From JAVBNH01 sp031551635 (GTDB lineage: Bacteria; Bacillota; Clostridia; Oscillospirales; Acutalibacteraceae): DNA of 54,451 nt. The notes below the pieces were generated by a model that was not told the origin of the DNA, searched no databases, and worked only from the letters and a program-made list of their open reading frames with translations. Where the stretch lies: positions 1 through 54,451 of the forward strand of contig JAVBNH010000023.1 in assembly GCA_031551635.1 (NCBI GenBank). Direction: 5' to 3'. The translations under genes and the position numbers were made by a program. Below are positions 40,566 through 49,812 of the stretch, in pieces. The first letter of the stretch is position 1, and the number at the start of each line of letters is the position of its first letter.

Positions 40566-40592
40566 TAAAAAAAACCCCTGCAAACAGCAAGG
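40566..40592 (-). terminator. T-box-controlled terminator before pheS
   Basis: Minus-strand stem CCCTTGC/GCAGGGG followed by eight T, just downstream of the T-box sequence. Confidence 0.8.
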
Positions 40593-41013
40593 GACGATAT
40601 AAGCCTTCATCAATTATGATAAAACAGCTTACCGCGGTACCACCCAAATTTCGCTTGTGAAAAGCGACACTTTCCGGAACAGTAAATCCTAATCCTTTTT
40701 CAAATCATAGACACCTATCGCGGCTTCACCCGAATGCCCTTTTGCATTCGGAGCCGCTCTGTTGTCTATGTTTTCAAATAGGATTAGTATAATATTCCGT
40801 AATCCTTTATAACGGCGGATTCCCGTCACAGCCTACTTTTCCGGGGCTCCCCTTCCGGATTCCCCATTAGTTTTCAGCCGTGCCGCTCCCAAGTGAACTT
40901 CAACGCTTTTGATACAGGCGATTCCCAGCCGCGGTTTCCCGCCTCGCCCTCTCTTTGGTCTTTTGACCGTACCGCTCAGTGTCTACTCTCTTGTTCATCG
41001 CGTTTTTTTATTA
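40593..41013 (-). promoter_or_regulatory. T-box riboswitch leader of pheST (unusually long)
   Basis: The minus strand carries the T-box TGGGTGGTACCGCGG (40646-40632), followed by the terminator stem. The 5' part has an AGTA loop-E-type motif shortly after the start (about 40985) and a stem I whose 3' side reads GAAGTTCAC, giving a candidate Phe specifier TTC at 40897-40895. Uncharged tRNA-Phe should pair with the T-box and allow read-through. At about 450 nt the leader is longer than usual because a roughly 105-nt hairpin element (40686-40790) lies between the specifier/stem II-III part and the T-box. Confidence 0.9.
40686..40790. repeat. MITE-like ~105-bp hairpin element inside the T-box leader
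   Basis: Right arm (reverse complement) reads TACTAATCCTATTTGAAA, then ACATAGACA; left arm reads TCCTAATCCTTTTTCAAA, then TCATAGACA. Inside is a second stem GCGGCT...AGCCGC with CGAATGC/GCATTCG. Termini match the element at 36882 (shared TACTAATCC). Confidence 0.75.
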
Positions 41014-41019
41014 TCGGTC

Positions 41020-41048
41020 ATTGTATCACTAAAACTCAAAGAATGCAA
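41020..41048 (-). promoter_or_regulatory. Promoter of pheST
   Basis: Minus strand TTGCAT (41048-41043), 17 nt, TACAAT (41025-41020). Confidence 0.75.
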
Positions 41049-41110
41049 GAGTTTTATTGAATTATTTTTTTTCACAAGTTATAATGCTATAATTTGTTTT
41101 ATTTTATGAA

Positions 41111-42250
41111 CTATTCCCCAGCAATAAGGTCACTGATTATAATGTTCGAGAGGAGAAACCCTTCCCTTGTCAGGCGTATGCCGTTGTTGTCCGCGATAAG
41201 TAAATTGTTTTTTTTGTATTTATCGCATTTTTCATACATTTCTCCGGGGATTCTATGAGAAAACCGCTCCCTGACCTTACTCTCAAGCAAGCCCTCGTTA
41301 AGCCGTAACCTGAGCATGGCATACTCCTCAAAGCTGCCGCCATCACAGTCAAAAACAGCCTTTTCACCATTAATAAAGCCCTGTATATCCCTCTCAAAAA
41401 AGAACCTTTTACCCCCGTAAAACGAATGCGCCGCGGCGCCTATTCCGAGATACTCACACGCGTCCCAATAGCCTAGATTATGCCTGCTCTCAAAGCCGGG
41501 CACGGCAAAATTCGAGACCTCATACTGCTCTGTACCGCTTGAAAGAAGTGTTTCACAAAGATACAAATACATTTCGCATACCTCGTCCTCAAACGGCAAA
41601 TCGAGAGTGTCGGACATACGCCAAAAGGGTGTGTTTTCCTCAATTTTTAGCATATATGCGCTGATATGCGGCACTTCCAGCTCATGGCAAAAGTCTATGC
41701 TTCTTTTGAGGTTTTTCATATTTGAATTTGGTATTCCAAGCATCAGGTCGAGGGAAATATTTTCTATTCCCGCATTTTTTGCGCTTAGAACAGCATTTTT
41801 TACTGCTGATGCGTCCAAGCTTCTACCGAGAACCTTCCTTTCGCTTTCAACAGCCGTCTGCAGACCCATTGAAACCCTGTTCACTCCGCAGTCATACAGC
41901 TCTTTAAATAATTCCTGCGAGCATGAGGAGGGATTGCACTCCACCGTTATTTCACAGCTTTCATTAAGAAGAAAGCTATGCCGGAGCTCCGCGAGAATTT
42001 CCGAAATCCGCCTGCCGCCGAAAAATGAAGGAGTTCCCCCGCCGAAATATACACTGCCGACAGTCCTGCTTTTTGCTTCCTCGCCGGAAAATTCACTTAT
42101 GCGCCTGAGAGTTCGGAGCTCGTCTATCAGAGCGTTTTTATATGCATCCATAATATCACCGCTCTGCGAAACGGAATAAAAATCGCAGTAGGGGCATTTG
42201 CTGCGGCAAAAAGGCAGGTGTATATATATACCCAGTGCTTGAGTCTGCAA
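41111..42250 (-). CDS. hemW: HemW-type radical SAM haem chaperone (coproporphyrinogen oxidase-like)
   Basis: 379 aa. Starts GIYIHLPFCRSKCPYCDFYS with the CxxxCxxC cluster motif, then VYFGGGTPSF, ITVECNPSS, NRVSMGLQTA and DLMLGIPN; C-terminal HemN-like winged domain. Lacks the extra fourth cysteine (CxxxCxxCxC) of true HemN, so haem insertion rather than coproporphyrinogen oxidation is expected. In Firmicutes it commonly follows lepA. Confidence 0.93.
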   Translation of the reverse strand: MQTQALGIYIHLPFCRSKCPYCDFYSVSQSGDIMDAYKNALIDELRTLRRISEFSGEEAKSRTVGSVYFGGGTPSFFGGRRISEILAELRHSFLLNESCEITVECNPSSCSQELFKELYDCGVNRVSMGLQTAVESERKVLGRSLDASAVKNAVLSAKNAGIENISLDLMLGIPNSNMKNLKRSIDFCHELEVPHISAYMLKIEENTPFWRMSDTLDLPFEDEVCEMYLYLCETLLSSGTEQYEVSNFAVPGFESRHNLGYWDACEYLGIGAAAHSFYGGKRFFFERDIQGFINGEKAVFDCDGGSFEEYAMLRLRLNEGLLESKVRERFSHRIPGEMYEKCDKYKKNNLLIADNNGIRLTREGFLLSNIIISDLIAGE

Positions 42251-42289
42251 TTCCGGCTGCCTCCTTTTTAAGATTATTACCCTATTATA

Positions 42290-42318
42290 TTTACATTATA
42301 GAGAAAAAGTGTTATTAT
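42290..42318 (+). promoter_or_regulatory. Promoter of the patatin gene
   Basis: TTTACA (42290-42295), 17 nt, TATTAT (42313-42318), between the divergent hemW and patatin genes. Confidence 0.55.
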
Positions 42319-42358
42319 ATTTTATTATAATGATGCTCATACGGAACGGAGTATATAA

Positions 42359-43630
42359 ATGAAAAAAGCTATAGTTTTTGCCGGAGGCGGCTCAAAGGGC
42401 GCATATGAATACGGCGCTTGGAAGGCTCTGCGCGAGCTGGGAGAGGAATTCGACATCGCGGCAGGCACCTCGATAGGCTCAATCAACGCCGCGCTCTATG
42501 TACAGCAGGATTTCGACATAGCGACACTAGTATGGAATCAGATGAACATGGACCATGTCATGGTGAACGGCATCAACCTTGACTTGAGGCTGAAATCACT
42601 CATTGAGCAGCGAAAAAATGTGTTACCATTTTTCAAAACCTACATAAATTCAAAGGGCGCGGACATCACGCCTTTTATAAGCACTGTCGCCTCCACCACA
42701 AATGAGGAGCGTTTTTTCGCCTCCGGTATCGACTTTGCCCTCATTACCGTGAAGTTTCCCGGTCTTGAAGCTGTCGAAATCACGAAAAAAGACATAAAAC
42801 CGGGTTATCTGAACAAGTGGATTGTCGCCTCCTGCGCATGTTTCCCGATTTTTCCGCTTTGCGAAATAGACGAACAGAGCTACATGGACGGCGGCTATTA
42901 TGACAATATCCCGATAGCTTCCGCGTTTAGGCTTGGAGCGGAACGAGTAGTGGCGATTGACCTCAACCACAAAGCCGGTCACCACGCCTACACCCGCCAC
43001 CCATATGTGACATATATCAAGCCCTCGGTAGACCTCGGCAGCTTTATGCGTTTTGACCGCGACGAGCTCAACCGCATGATTATGCTCGGCTACAACGACA
43101 CGCTAAAGGCTTTCGGCAAATGCTGCGGCAATAAATACACCTTTTTGCTGCCGGACTTAGAGCGGCTGAAGAAATACAGCCGAGTTTTTTTAAGAACTAT
43201 AACCGAAAATGAGGTTTCCCCGGGAATTAAAGAGGGTTTTATCACCGCGAGGCTCCCCATGCACGCAGTTTTAACAGACACTATCACCGAGGATTCCCCT
43301 GTTTTGCCTGTCAGCGAGCTTGATTATTTCCTTCTGGCGCTTGAAAAAATCATGGAGCTTTTTAATTTCGAATACGAAAATACTTACACCTTTGAGGAGG
43401 TTTTTAACCACCTGATTAAGGAGACGCAGGATAACACGGGTATTTTCGAGGAAAACGGGAAAGAATATCCGCAAAAAGACAGCCGAAATTCAACAAACCG
43501 AAAATTAACCGCTTTGATTCTTGAGAGAGCCGAAAAACTGACAAAGGCAAAAAAAATCTTCGAAAACGACCATGAGAAAGAAATCGCACTGGCTATGATT
43601 AACACGATTCGGAATCTGCAAACAAGGTAA
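42359..43630 (+). CDS. Patatin-like phospholipase
   Basis: 423 aa. Oxyanion loop GGGSKGAYEYG (9-19), nucleophile S38 in GTSIGS, and catalytic Asp177 in MDGGYYDN: the Ser-Asp dyad is intact. The C-terminal 170 residues are a helical extension of unknown role. Cytoplasmic; acts on phospholipid or acyl ester substrates. ACGGAG precedes the ATG. Confidence 0.93.
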   Translation: MKKAIVFAGGGSKGAYEYGAWKALRELGEEFDIAAGTSIGSINAALYVQQDFDIATLVWNQMNMDHVMVNGINLDLRLKSLIEQRKNVLPFFKTYINSKGADITPFISTVASTTNEERFFASGIDFALITVKFPGLEAVEITKKDIKPGYLNKWIVASCACFPIFPLCEIDEQSYMDGGYYDNIPIASAFRLGAERVVAIDLNHKAGHHAYTRHPYVTYIKPSVDLGSFMRFDRDELNRMIMLGYNDTLKAFGKCCGNKYTFLLPDLERLKKYSRVFLRTITENEVSPGIKEGFITARLPMHAVLTDTITEDSPVLPVSELDYFLLALEKIMELFNFEYENTYTFEEVFNHLIKETQDNTGIFEENGKEYPQKDSRNSTNRKLTALILERAEKLTKAKKIFENDHEKEIALAMINTIRNLQTR

Positions 43631-43775
43631 ACAGTGGTTAACTTATATAACATTCAATCGTTTACAAACAATATTTGAATTATAACATCTTGCTTTTTAT
43701 TGAAATTCCATACAAAATATGATATTATATATTAGAACCAGTATTTGGTACGAAATTTTAAGGTGGTGTGTCCGG

Positions 43776-44271
43776 TTGAAAAAACTAAAGATATACCTTG
43801 ATACAAGCGCAATAGGTTATTTAGATGAAAATGAAGAAAGATATAGTAGGGATAAAGAAGCTATGCTTGCGCTATGGAGCAGGATTAAAAATGATGAGTT
43901 TATTGTAGCTATTTCCGAGCTAAGCTAACACTTGACGAATTAAATGCTAGTCAAAACTCAAATAAACTTAAAACTTTAACGGATTATTTGGCACAAATCA
44001 ATTATCTGACATAGAAACAGGCAGTATTGCTGAGAAAATAGCGGAGCTAGTTAAAATCAATGGCATGTTGGTTGCTGATAAACATAAAAATGATAGATTA
44101 CATATCGGCACAGCGATGGAAAATAATTGTGATTTAATAGTCTCAATGAACTTTAAACATTTAATAAATGTCGATACTATTCGAGGTGTTCGAGCAATAT
44201 CAATTTTAGAAGGTTATGGGAATGTAGACATAGTTCAGCCTATAGCTATGGTTGCAGAGGAGGTGGAATAA
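43776..44271 (+). pseudogene. PIN-domain toxin gene broken by two frameshifts
   Basis: Starts TTG after AAGGTGGTG: KKLKIYLDTSAIGYLD carries the first PIN aspartate. The frame breaks after FIVAISEL, where GCTAA is tandemly duplicated (GAGCTAAGCTAACACTT); removing 5 nt restores ELTLDELNASQ. A second shift (one base lost, or two gained) follows QINY near 44012, after which DIETGSIAEKIAELV and NDRLHIGTAMENNCDLIVSMN continue to 44271. The TAA stops at the first break make it inactive unless frameshifting occurs. Read errors at both places are an alternative. Confidence 0.75.
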
Positions 44272-44445
44272 ATGACAGTAACAGAAATCAGAGAAATAAG
44301 GGAAAAAAAATCCATTGAATGGGTTAACTTGTCATTAGAACAACGAAATTTGGAAATTAAAAAGGGTGCAAAAGAAATACAAATTAAAATAGAGAAAAGC
44401 AGACATGTAGATACTTCCATATCCGTTGATAAAAAAATGAATTAA
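44272..44445 (+). CDS. Small partner of the broken PIN gene (57 aa, probable antitoxin)
   Basis: ATG starts directly after the PIN stop (TAAATG) with GAGGAGGTGG upstream. The product is hydrophilic and highly charged (MTVTEIREIREKKSIEW..., then KKGAKEIQIKIEKSRHVD), typical of small antitoxin or partner proteins seen downstream of this PIN subfamily. Intact while the toxin is broken. Confidence 0.6.
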   Translation: MTVTEIREIREKKSIEWVNLSLEQRNLEIKKGAKEIQIKIEKSRHVDTSISVDKKMN

Positions 44446-44461
44446 TGACATAAGATACCAA

Positions 44462-44502
44462 AACAAGGGCGGATACAAGCTGTATTCGCCCTTGTTTTTT
44501 TA
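44462..44502. terminator. Terminator between PIN pair and PHP gene
   Basis: AACAAGGGCGGATACA/TGTATTCGCCCTTGTT stem followed by seven T on the plus strand. Confidence 0.85.
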
Positions 44503-44510
44503 TGCTTTTA

Positions 44511-45818
44511 TCAGCCTAAAAGCTCCTTGATGAGAACGATAAGCTTGATGTTCATAATCATATAAATAAGCTTTTGCCAAAGCTGCTCAAAGCTCAGAGG
44601 CTGTTTCCAGTCGTCCGGGTCAATGCCGTCTGCCATTGTGCCGTCGTCGCAGACAAAGGGCTGGGAAAGGATGATGCCGCCCTCGTCATTAATAAGCTGA
44701 GCCCTGACATAGCAGGAAATCTTATCGCTGTAGTCACGCAGGTTGATTGTCGCGTCTGTCGAGATAATATTGCCGTCGGCAATCCATGAAATGCTGTCGT
44801 AATTCTCGGCGTTTATCGTTATTGTGTCATTCTGGTCGTCAACTGTAACCCTGTTTATCACCGGATAGTCACCTGTGCCGACAAAATCATCGCCTAAGAC
44901 ATTTTTGTCTCTCTTTGAAGCGACAAAGAACGCGCCGCTTTCCATGGAAGCGCGAAGAGCATCATTTGAGAGCTCGGGAAGGAAATAGAAGCTTGAGGTA
45001 ACGCCTATATCATCGAACTTATGCGAGTCGTCGCCCGCGAAGCCCCAGTAAACCTTACCGCGCGGGATAGTATATTGCAAAACGCTGTCCCATAAAATCC
45101 TGTCGTTTCTTGTAACGGAATCAACCCTGTTATAAACCTCCATACCGAGAAGCGCGTCATATTTAAGAATAATATCGCCGAAGAACTTTACATTAGCCGG
45201 GTCAGTCGCTATTTTAACGTCCTTTGAGGAAACGATGAAGTCGCCCGGATGGTTGATATAGCAAACGCCGCCGGCTTCTTCAACACCCTTGAGAGAGGTC
45301 TCGTAGTCTCCCTCGATGCCAAGATAGCCATTGCCGTAATCGCTGAAGAAGGAGTTGATATGGTTCTTGCGGATAACTCCCGCGTTAAGCTCTATTCCTC
45401 TGTCAACATCAAGCATAGCCCTGCCGTCCCTGCCGGCGCCGCTCGTGACCTCGGCATAACGCTCGCTGCTCATCGGATTAAGCGGCTGGGTATATTGATT
45501 ATAGCTGAGAATGGGGATAAGCTTCGGCTTTACAGTCCATCCCTTGTTAATCTCGCCGTGGTCGGTTATCGCAAGTATATCGTAATCCTGCTTATAATAC
45601 TCATTGACGACATCGGTAACGCTGAGGGTACCGTCGCTGAAAAGCGTGTGGGAGTGGGTGTTTGCCTTGAAATAATGCCAGGTGTCGAAATCGACGGAAA
45701 CATAGGGATTGGAAATCGCGTAGTCAACCGGCTCCGCGGCAATTGCGGGAATGCTTATTGACGCAAGCATCAGAGAAACCAGTATAACGCTTATAATGCG
45801 TTTCAGGCTTTTTTTCAT
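44511..45818 (-). CDS. Secreted PHP-domain metallohydrolase (CehA/McbA-like)
   Basis: 435 aa with a signal peptide ending near AIAAEP (about 27). PHP motifs: NTHSHTLFSDG, DILAITDHGEI, and later YINHPGDF and WGFAGDDSH supply the remaining metal ligands. After about residue 300 an Ig-like/beta region follows, then a hydrophobic C-terminal helix (LIYMIMNIKLIVLI) that might tether it to the membrane. Phosphoesterase or related hydrolase acting outside the cell; substrate unknown. Confidence 0.85.
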   Translation of the reverse strand: MKKSLKRIISVILVSLMLASISIPAIAAEPVDYAISNPYVSVDFDTWHYFKANTHSHTLFSDGTLSVTDVVNEYYKQDYDILAITDHGEINKGWTVKPKLIPILSYNQYTQPLNPMSSERYAEVTSGAGRDGRAMLDVDRGIELNAGVIRKNHINSFFSDYGNGYLGIEGDYETSLKGVEEAGGVCYINHPGDFIVSSKDVKIATDPANVKFFGDIILKYDALLGMEVYNRVDSVTRNDRILWDSVLQYTIPRGKVYWGFAGDDSHKFDDIGVTSSFYFLPELSNDALRASMESGAFFVASKRDKNVLGDDFVGTGDYPVINRVTVDDQNDTITINAENYDSISWIADGNIISTDATINLRDYSDKISCYVRAQLINDEGGIILSQPFVCDDGTMADGIDPDDWKQPLSFEQLWQKLIYMIMNIKLIVLIKELLG

Positions 45819-45922
45819 TTTAAAGACTCCTTTTTTTATAATTAAACTTCATTCATTATAACAAATCATGCTAATAAATACAATATACTTTTAAAAATAT
45901 TGAACATTCCTTATAAAATTTA

Positions 45923-45951
45923 TTGACAAGCAAACACAAGATGGTTATTAT
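45923..45951 (+). promoter_or_regulatory. Promoter of the acyltransferase gene
   Basis: TTGACA (45923-45928), 17 nt, TATTAT (45946-45951), about 27 nt before the start codon. Confidence 0.65.
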
Positions 45952-45984
45952 AATGGTAAAACTTAAGAAGGGTTGAGAAAAATA

Positions 45985-46902
45985 ATGAGTGATAAGGAAT
46001 TTCTTGAATATATAAAGCTGTTTATGGAAAAAACGAACCTCCCTGAGGAGGCAAAAAAGGAGCTTATAGCGGCTGAGGAGAAAATTTTCGGTGACGAAAA
46101 ATTGAACACCTATTTTAAAAAGCTTAAAAACGACCTGGAGGAAGGCGAAATAGGCGTTGCGGATGCTCTTCAAGAGCTCAGCGAAAAGGCGGACGAAATA
46201 GGCTTTGACCAGTATACGCTACATTTTATTTATCTTATAAACTGCACCGACACCCTGCGCGAGAGATATAAAAACGAGGGCGTGAGCGATGAAATATTCT
46301 GGGACACGATGGACGATTTCCGCTGCAAGCTGCTTGAATGCAAGGAATGCAAGGATGTATGGGGTACCTTTGTCGGTACTTGGTTTGCCGGATTTCTTGA
46401 GTTCTCCCGCTTCGCTCTCGGACGTTTTCAGTATGAGCTTTCGGAATTTTCGCGCGATTCGTATGACAAGGGCGGCGTTAACCTGAAAAAGGGTGACAGG
46501 GTCTATAATTTCCACATTCCCTCCTCTGGAAAGCCCTTCGGGAAGGAAGCAAGAATCGAATCTTATAAAAAAGCCTATGAATTTTACGGCTTTAAGGGTA
46601 CCGGAAAATCTATAGTTTTCGTCTGCAGCTCGTGGCTGCTGTATAAGGGTCACGAGGAATTTTTACCGGAGAACTCAAATATACTCAGCTTTATGAGCGA
46701 TTTCGATATTATAGATTCCTGGGACAAGGACGAATTCGGTGACGCGTGGAGGGTTTTCGGACGCTACACCTTTGAGCCGCTTGACGAGCTACCCGAGGAC
46801 ACCTCGCTGCGCCGTGCTTTCAAAAAGAGACTGAATGAGAACAAAAAAACCGGCGGCGGCTACGGTGTTATAGTGTTTGACGGGGAAAAGATTGTGAATT
46901 AA
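45985..46902 (+). CDS. Acyltransferase domain-containing protein (GNAT_C type)
   Basis: 305 aa from ATG 45985 (MSDKEFLEYI). Helical N-terminal half (DUF5596-like) and C-terminal GNAT-like half with FALGRFQYEL, FHIPSSGKPFGKEARIESYKK (in two runs) and VFVCSSWLLYKGHEEFLPENS. This arrangement matches Firmicutes proteins annotated as acyltransferase-domain/GNAT_C. Substrate unknown. Confidence 0.75.
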   Translation: MSDKEFLEYIKLFMEKTNLPEEAKKELIAAEEKIFGDEKLNTYFKKLKNDLEEGEIGVADALQELSEKADEIGFDQYTLHFIYLINCTDTLRERYKNEGVSDEIFWDTMDDFRCKLLECKECKDVWGTFVGTWFAGFLEFSRFALGRFQYELSEFSRDSYDKGGVNLKKGDRVYNFHIPSSGKPFGKEARIESYKKAYEFYGFKGTGKSIVFVCSSWLLYKGHEEFLPENSNILSFMSDFDIIDSWDKDEFGDAWRVFGRYTFEPLDELPEDTSLRRAFKKRLNENKKTGGGYGVIVFDGEKIVN

Positions 46903-46940
46903 TGAATAAACCGTATTGATTTAAATATCTTATAAAAAAA

Positions 46941-46974
46941 AGAGGCTGTATGTTAAATAAAACATACAGCCTCT
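46941..46974. terminator. Bidirectional terminator
   Basis: Perfect 14-bp stem AGAGGCTGTATGTT/AACATACAGCCTCT; T-rich on the minus-strand exit (for the 47036 gene) and weaker on the plus-strand exit. Confidence 0.85.
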
Positions 46975-47001
46975 AAATTTTATACCGATTCCGGCATCCG
47001 G

Positions 47002-47036
47002 TGTCTACGATCTAATGTCTAACGTCTAATATCTAT
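47002..47036. repeat. Heptanucleotide tandem array 3
   Basis: Five contiguous 7-nt units (TGTCTAC, GATCTAA, TGTCTAA, CGTCTAA, TATCTAT) ending at the stop codon of the DUF4838 gene. Confidence 0.8.
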
Positions 47037-48958
47037 TAATAGTATTTCCCCGCCGGGAAATCCGGTACCTTACCCTCAGACCATCGTCCGGGAGGATCCA
47101 TGAAATACGGCGCCTGAGCCATCAAGCCCTCGGAGCCCTCGCAGATTCTTGTTATCCCAAGCTCCTTCATATCATTGTAAAGCTCTTGATTCGAAACAAA
47201 TTTTGTCAGGAAGCTGAATTCCCTTGTGCCCTTTGTCGATTTCCAGACACGCCATGAAATTTCTGAGAGCTTAACATTGAAAAGCTGTGCCTCATCAAGG
47301 GTTTCGACCTTTTTCGCGTCCGCCCAAAGTGTGTCTATATAAGAAATATCCAGCTGATTCAAATCCATATTCGGCGCATTCGCAACATTGTCGAATATAC
47401 CCATGTGCTTTTCCTTGAGCAGATTTTTGGTTGTGCCTGCTTTCGAGGTGGCAAGTGTCAGATATTTAAGCACATATGGAGCTGCGTCGCCGTAATAGGC
47501 ATTGCAGAACTCGATTGTTATGCGGTTCACATCAACCTCAGCATCCCATAAGAGCTTCGCAAGAATATAAGAGCGCAGATGACCGAATTCGCCGTTGGAC
47601 TCGCGAGCCTGATAGTTGCCCTCTTCATAGATTCCCACAACATTATTCGAGGTGAAAACCTTCATGTTCGGCTGCATAACCGCCCAGTTGTTGAACGGAC
47701 CGTTGAAATTCGAATAATTGGTAGTGTAGTCCCAGATATAAAGATGCTCGCAGATTTCTTTCCAGTCCTTTAAATCCTTGATGAAATCAACGTTTCTGTC
47801 ACATTTCGGGTCGTCAAGCGCATGCACAAAGCAGCACTCAATCGAACAGAGGCGCACGATAACATTATCCCTCGGCTTTGTAACAGCGGGAACCTGTCGG
47901 GTGTATTGGTAAGCAAAGGTGTCAACCAATACAGGACGTCCGGGATATTTTGCCTTGACACTGTCGGCAATACTGTTGACAAAACGCAGCATCATGCCGG
48001 AGGGGCTTCCCTCTTCCTTATAAACAGCCTTGCACTTATCGCAGACGCAGTAATTCTGATTGTCGGGGTGGGTTACAGAAACAATCTGCCTGTTCGGGTT
48101 CGCGTTAAGCTGAGCGTAAACCCAGTTCAGCATGATTTCCATAGTCTTCGGATGAGACAGGCAGGGGTGTTCCTCAGTCGGTTTTCCTGTCTCCTCGCCG
48201 ATAGCCTTGATTTCAGGATTCGCAGCCATAACTGTCGGATTAAAAACGGTCTGCATGGTATGAGCGAAGCTTCCCGCGTAGCCCATTCCTCCGCCCACAT
48301 CAGCGGAATCCACCGGCGAATAAACCAGACCGTTCAGCTTGTTCGCGACTGACCACTGCTTGTCGCGCGGGCTTATCCAGTCCGTCTCGCGGTACTCGAG
48401 AACCGGCACATGAGTATAGTCTATCTCCTCAGGAATCATGATCTTTTCAGCTTCCGGCACGACAATAAGCTCTTTTGTGTACCAGCGGCAGCCGAGATAA
48501 TCCTCAAGGAAGGTATAAACGGCATAAAGTGTTCCGCGCAGCGCGCCGCCTGTCAAAACAAGGTCGTCGCCGACGGTTTTGATAAACACGCCCTCATTGC
48601 CGAGAGCAGCTCTGTCAACAGTGTAAAGCGTACCCTCGCGGTTTGTTATACCGACGATGATTTCCTTGTCATTGGAAGTGGAATCATTAACAATCGGAAA
48701 ATTTATACCGCTTATTTGCATAAGATATTTTTGCAGCTCACTCGCGGCGGTCTTTTCCGCGTCAGTTGCGGAGGGTGAGGTAACAATAACATAATCGTCA
48801 GTGATTTCAATCATTTCTACAGCCTCCGGCTCCTCAAAAGTAGGCGTTGCGGTCGGTTTGTAAAGACCGGTTTGCATACTAAAGGCAAAAATCGCCGCCA
48901 GTATTGAGGAAATTACCTTATTGATTGAAAAACCGATATTGCTAAAAAACTCAGGCAT
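47036..48958 (-). CDS. DUF4838-domain secreted protein with GH67N/GH20b-like N-terminal domain
   Basis: 640 aa. An N-terminal hydrophobic segment (INKVISSILAAIFAFSM) acts as a signal or anchor. Residues about 55-170 show the alpha-glucuronidase/hexosaminidase accessory fold (AASELQKYLMQISGINFPI, EIIVGITNREG, ALRGTLYAVYTFLEDYLGC). The DUF4838 region follows, with SVTHPDNQNYCVCDKC and WDYTTNYSNFNGPF. Such proteins are predicted polysaccharide-processing enzymes without proven activity. Confidence 0.82.
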   Translation of the reverse strand: MPEFFSNIGFSINKVISSILAAIFAFSMQTGLYKPTATPTFEEPEAVEMIEITDDYVIVTSPSATDAEKTAASELQKYLMQISGINFPIVNDSTSNDKEIIVGITNREGTLYTVDRAALGNEGVFIKTVGDDLVLTGGALRGTLYAVYTFLEDYLGCRWYTKELIVVPEAEKIMIPEEIDYTHVPVLEYRETDWISPRDKQWSVANKLNGLVYSPVDSADVGGGMGYAGSFAHTMQTVFNPTVMAANPEIKAIGEETGKPTEEHPCLSHPKTMEIMLNWVYAQLNANPNRQIVSVTHPDNQNYCVCDKCKAVYKEEGSPSGMMLRFVNSIADSVKAKYPGRPVLVDTFAYQYTRQVPAVTKPRDNVIVRLCSIECCFVHALDDPKCDRNVDFIKDLKDWKEICEHLYIWDYTTNYSNFNGPFNNWAVMQPNMKVFTSNNVVGIYEEGNYQARESNGEFGHLRSYILAKLLWDAEVDVNRITIEFCNAYYGDAAPYVLKYLTLATSKAGTTKNLLKEKHMGIFDNVANAPNMDLNQLDISYIDTLWADAKKVETLDEAQLFNVKLSEISWRVWKSTKGTREFSFLTKFVSNQELYNDMKELGITRICEGSEGLMAQAPYFMDPPGRWSEGKVPDFPAGKYY

Positions 48959-49073
48959 TGTAGAACCCCCTTAAAATTAATGAAAGCCAAGCTCTCTTGA
49001 ATCATATTTTAGTAAATTATTAACAAATTGTCAAGTTTTTTATAAATTATTTTTAAATAAATACAACTTTACC

Positions 49074-49655
49074 TTATTTGTCATGTAAACCGTTATAACC
49101 GCGTAAGCCAGCGATGGTAAAGCTAACAATAATTTCGGCAATCTCCTCGGGGTGCTCCGTCATACCCTTCTCAATCCAAATCTGAATCAGGCCGATGCAG
49201 CCGTTCGCAATCAGCTCATATATAAGGCATAACTCGTCGTGGGAAATATTTGGAAAAAGCGACCTCCAGCTTGAGAGGGCATCGATGTAACCGAGATTAA
49301 TAAGCTTTCGCAAAAAAGCCTTATCTCCGTGCTTGCCGAGAATTACGGTACACAAATCGCCGTATTTATAAATCGTTTGCAAAATATCATTCGGCACCGC
49401 GACAGAGTTTAGCGTACTTTTGTTAGCGTTTATAGTTTCCATCAAACTGTCATAAAATTCATTTTCAATCTGGTCAAGAAGGTCATAAACATCCTCATAG
49501 TGCGAGTAAAAAGTCGCCCTGTTTATGTCGGACTTTTGGCAAATTTCCTTTACGGTAATTTGCGTAATCGGTTTATCTGTGAGAAGAGAGAGAAAACTCT
49601 CCCTGATTACCATTTTTGTATATTTAACTCTGCGGTCCGTCTTTTTTTGTTCCAT
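49074..49655 (-). CDS. TetR/AcrR family regulator
   Basis: 193 aa. N-terminal helix-turn-helix (KMVIRESFLSLL, then ITVKEICQKSDINRATFYSHY) about residues 12-58 and a C-terminal TetR_C_7-like ligand domain (IYELIANGCIGLIQIWIEKG). GAAAGGA lies upstream. Its target is unknown: neither neighbour is an obvious exporter. Confidence 0.9.
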   Translation of the reverse strand: MEQKKTDRRVKYTKMVIRESFLSLLTDKPITQITVKEICQKSDINRATFYSHYEDVYDLLDQIENEFYDSLMETINANKSTLNSVAVPNDILQTIYKYGDLCTVILGKHGDKAFLRKLINLGYIDALSSWRSLFPNISHDELCLIYELIANGCIGLIQIWIEKGMTEHPEEIAEIIVSFTIAGLRGYNGLHDK

Positions 49656-49777
49656 AATTGCAAATATCCTTTCAAAAAAATAACACTATCATTTTGGTAA
49701 AAAATGTAAACCATTTTTTAATCAACAAACACCTAACAATTTGACGTTTATTTTTCAACTTTAATTTAAATTGACTA

Positions 49778-49806
49778 TTGATTTACTTTCACATTGTCAG
49801 TATACT
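49778..49806 (+). promoter_or_regulatory. Promoter of a candidate structured RNA
   Basis: TTGATT (49778-49783), 17 nt, TATACT (49801-49806). Confidence 0.6.
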
Positions 49807-49812
49807 ATATAC

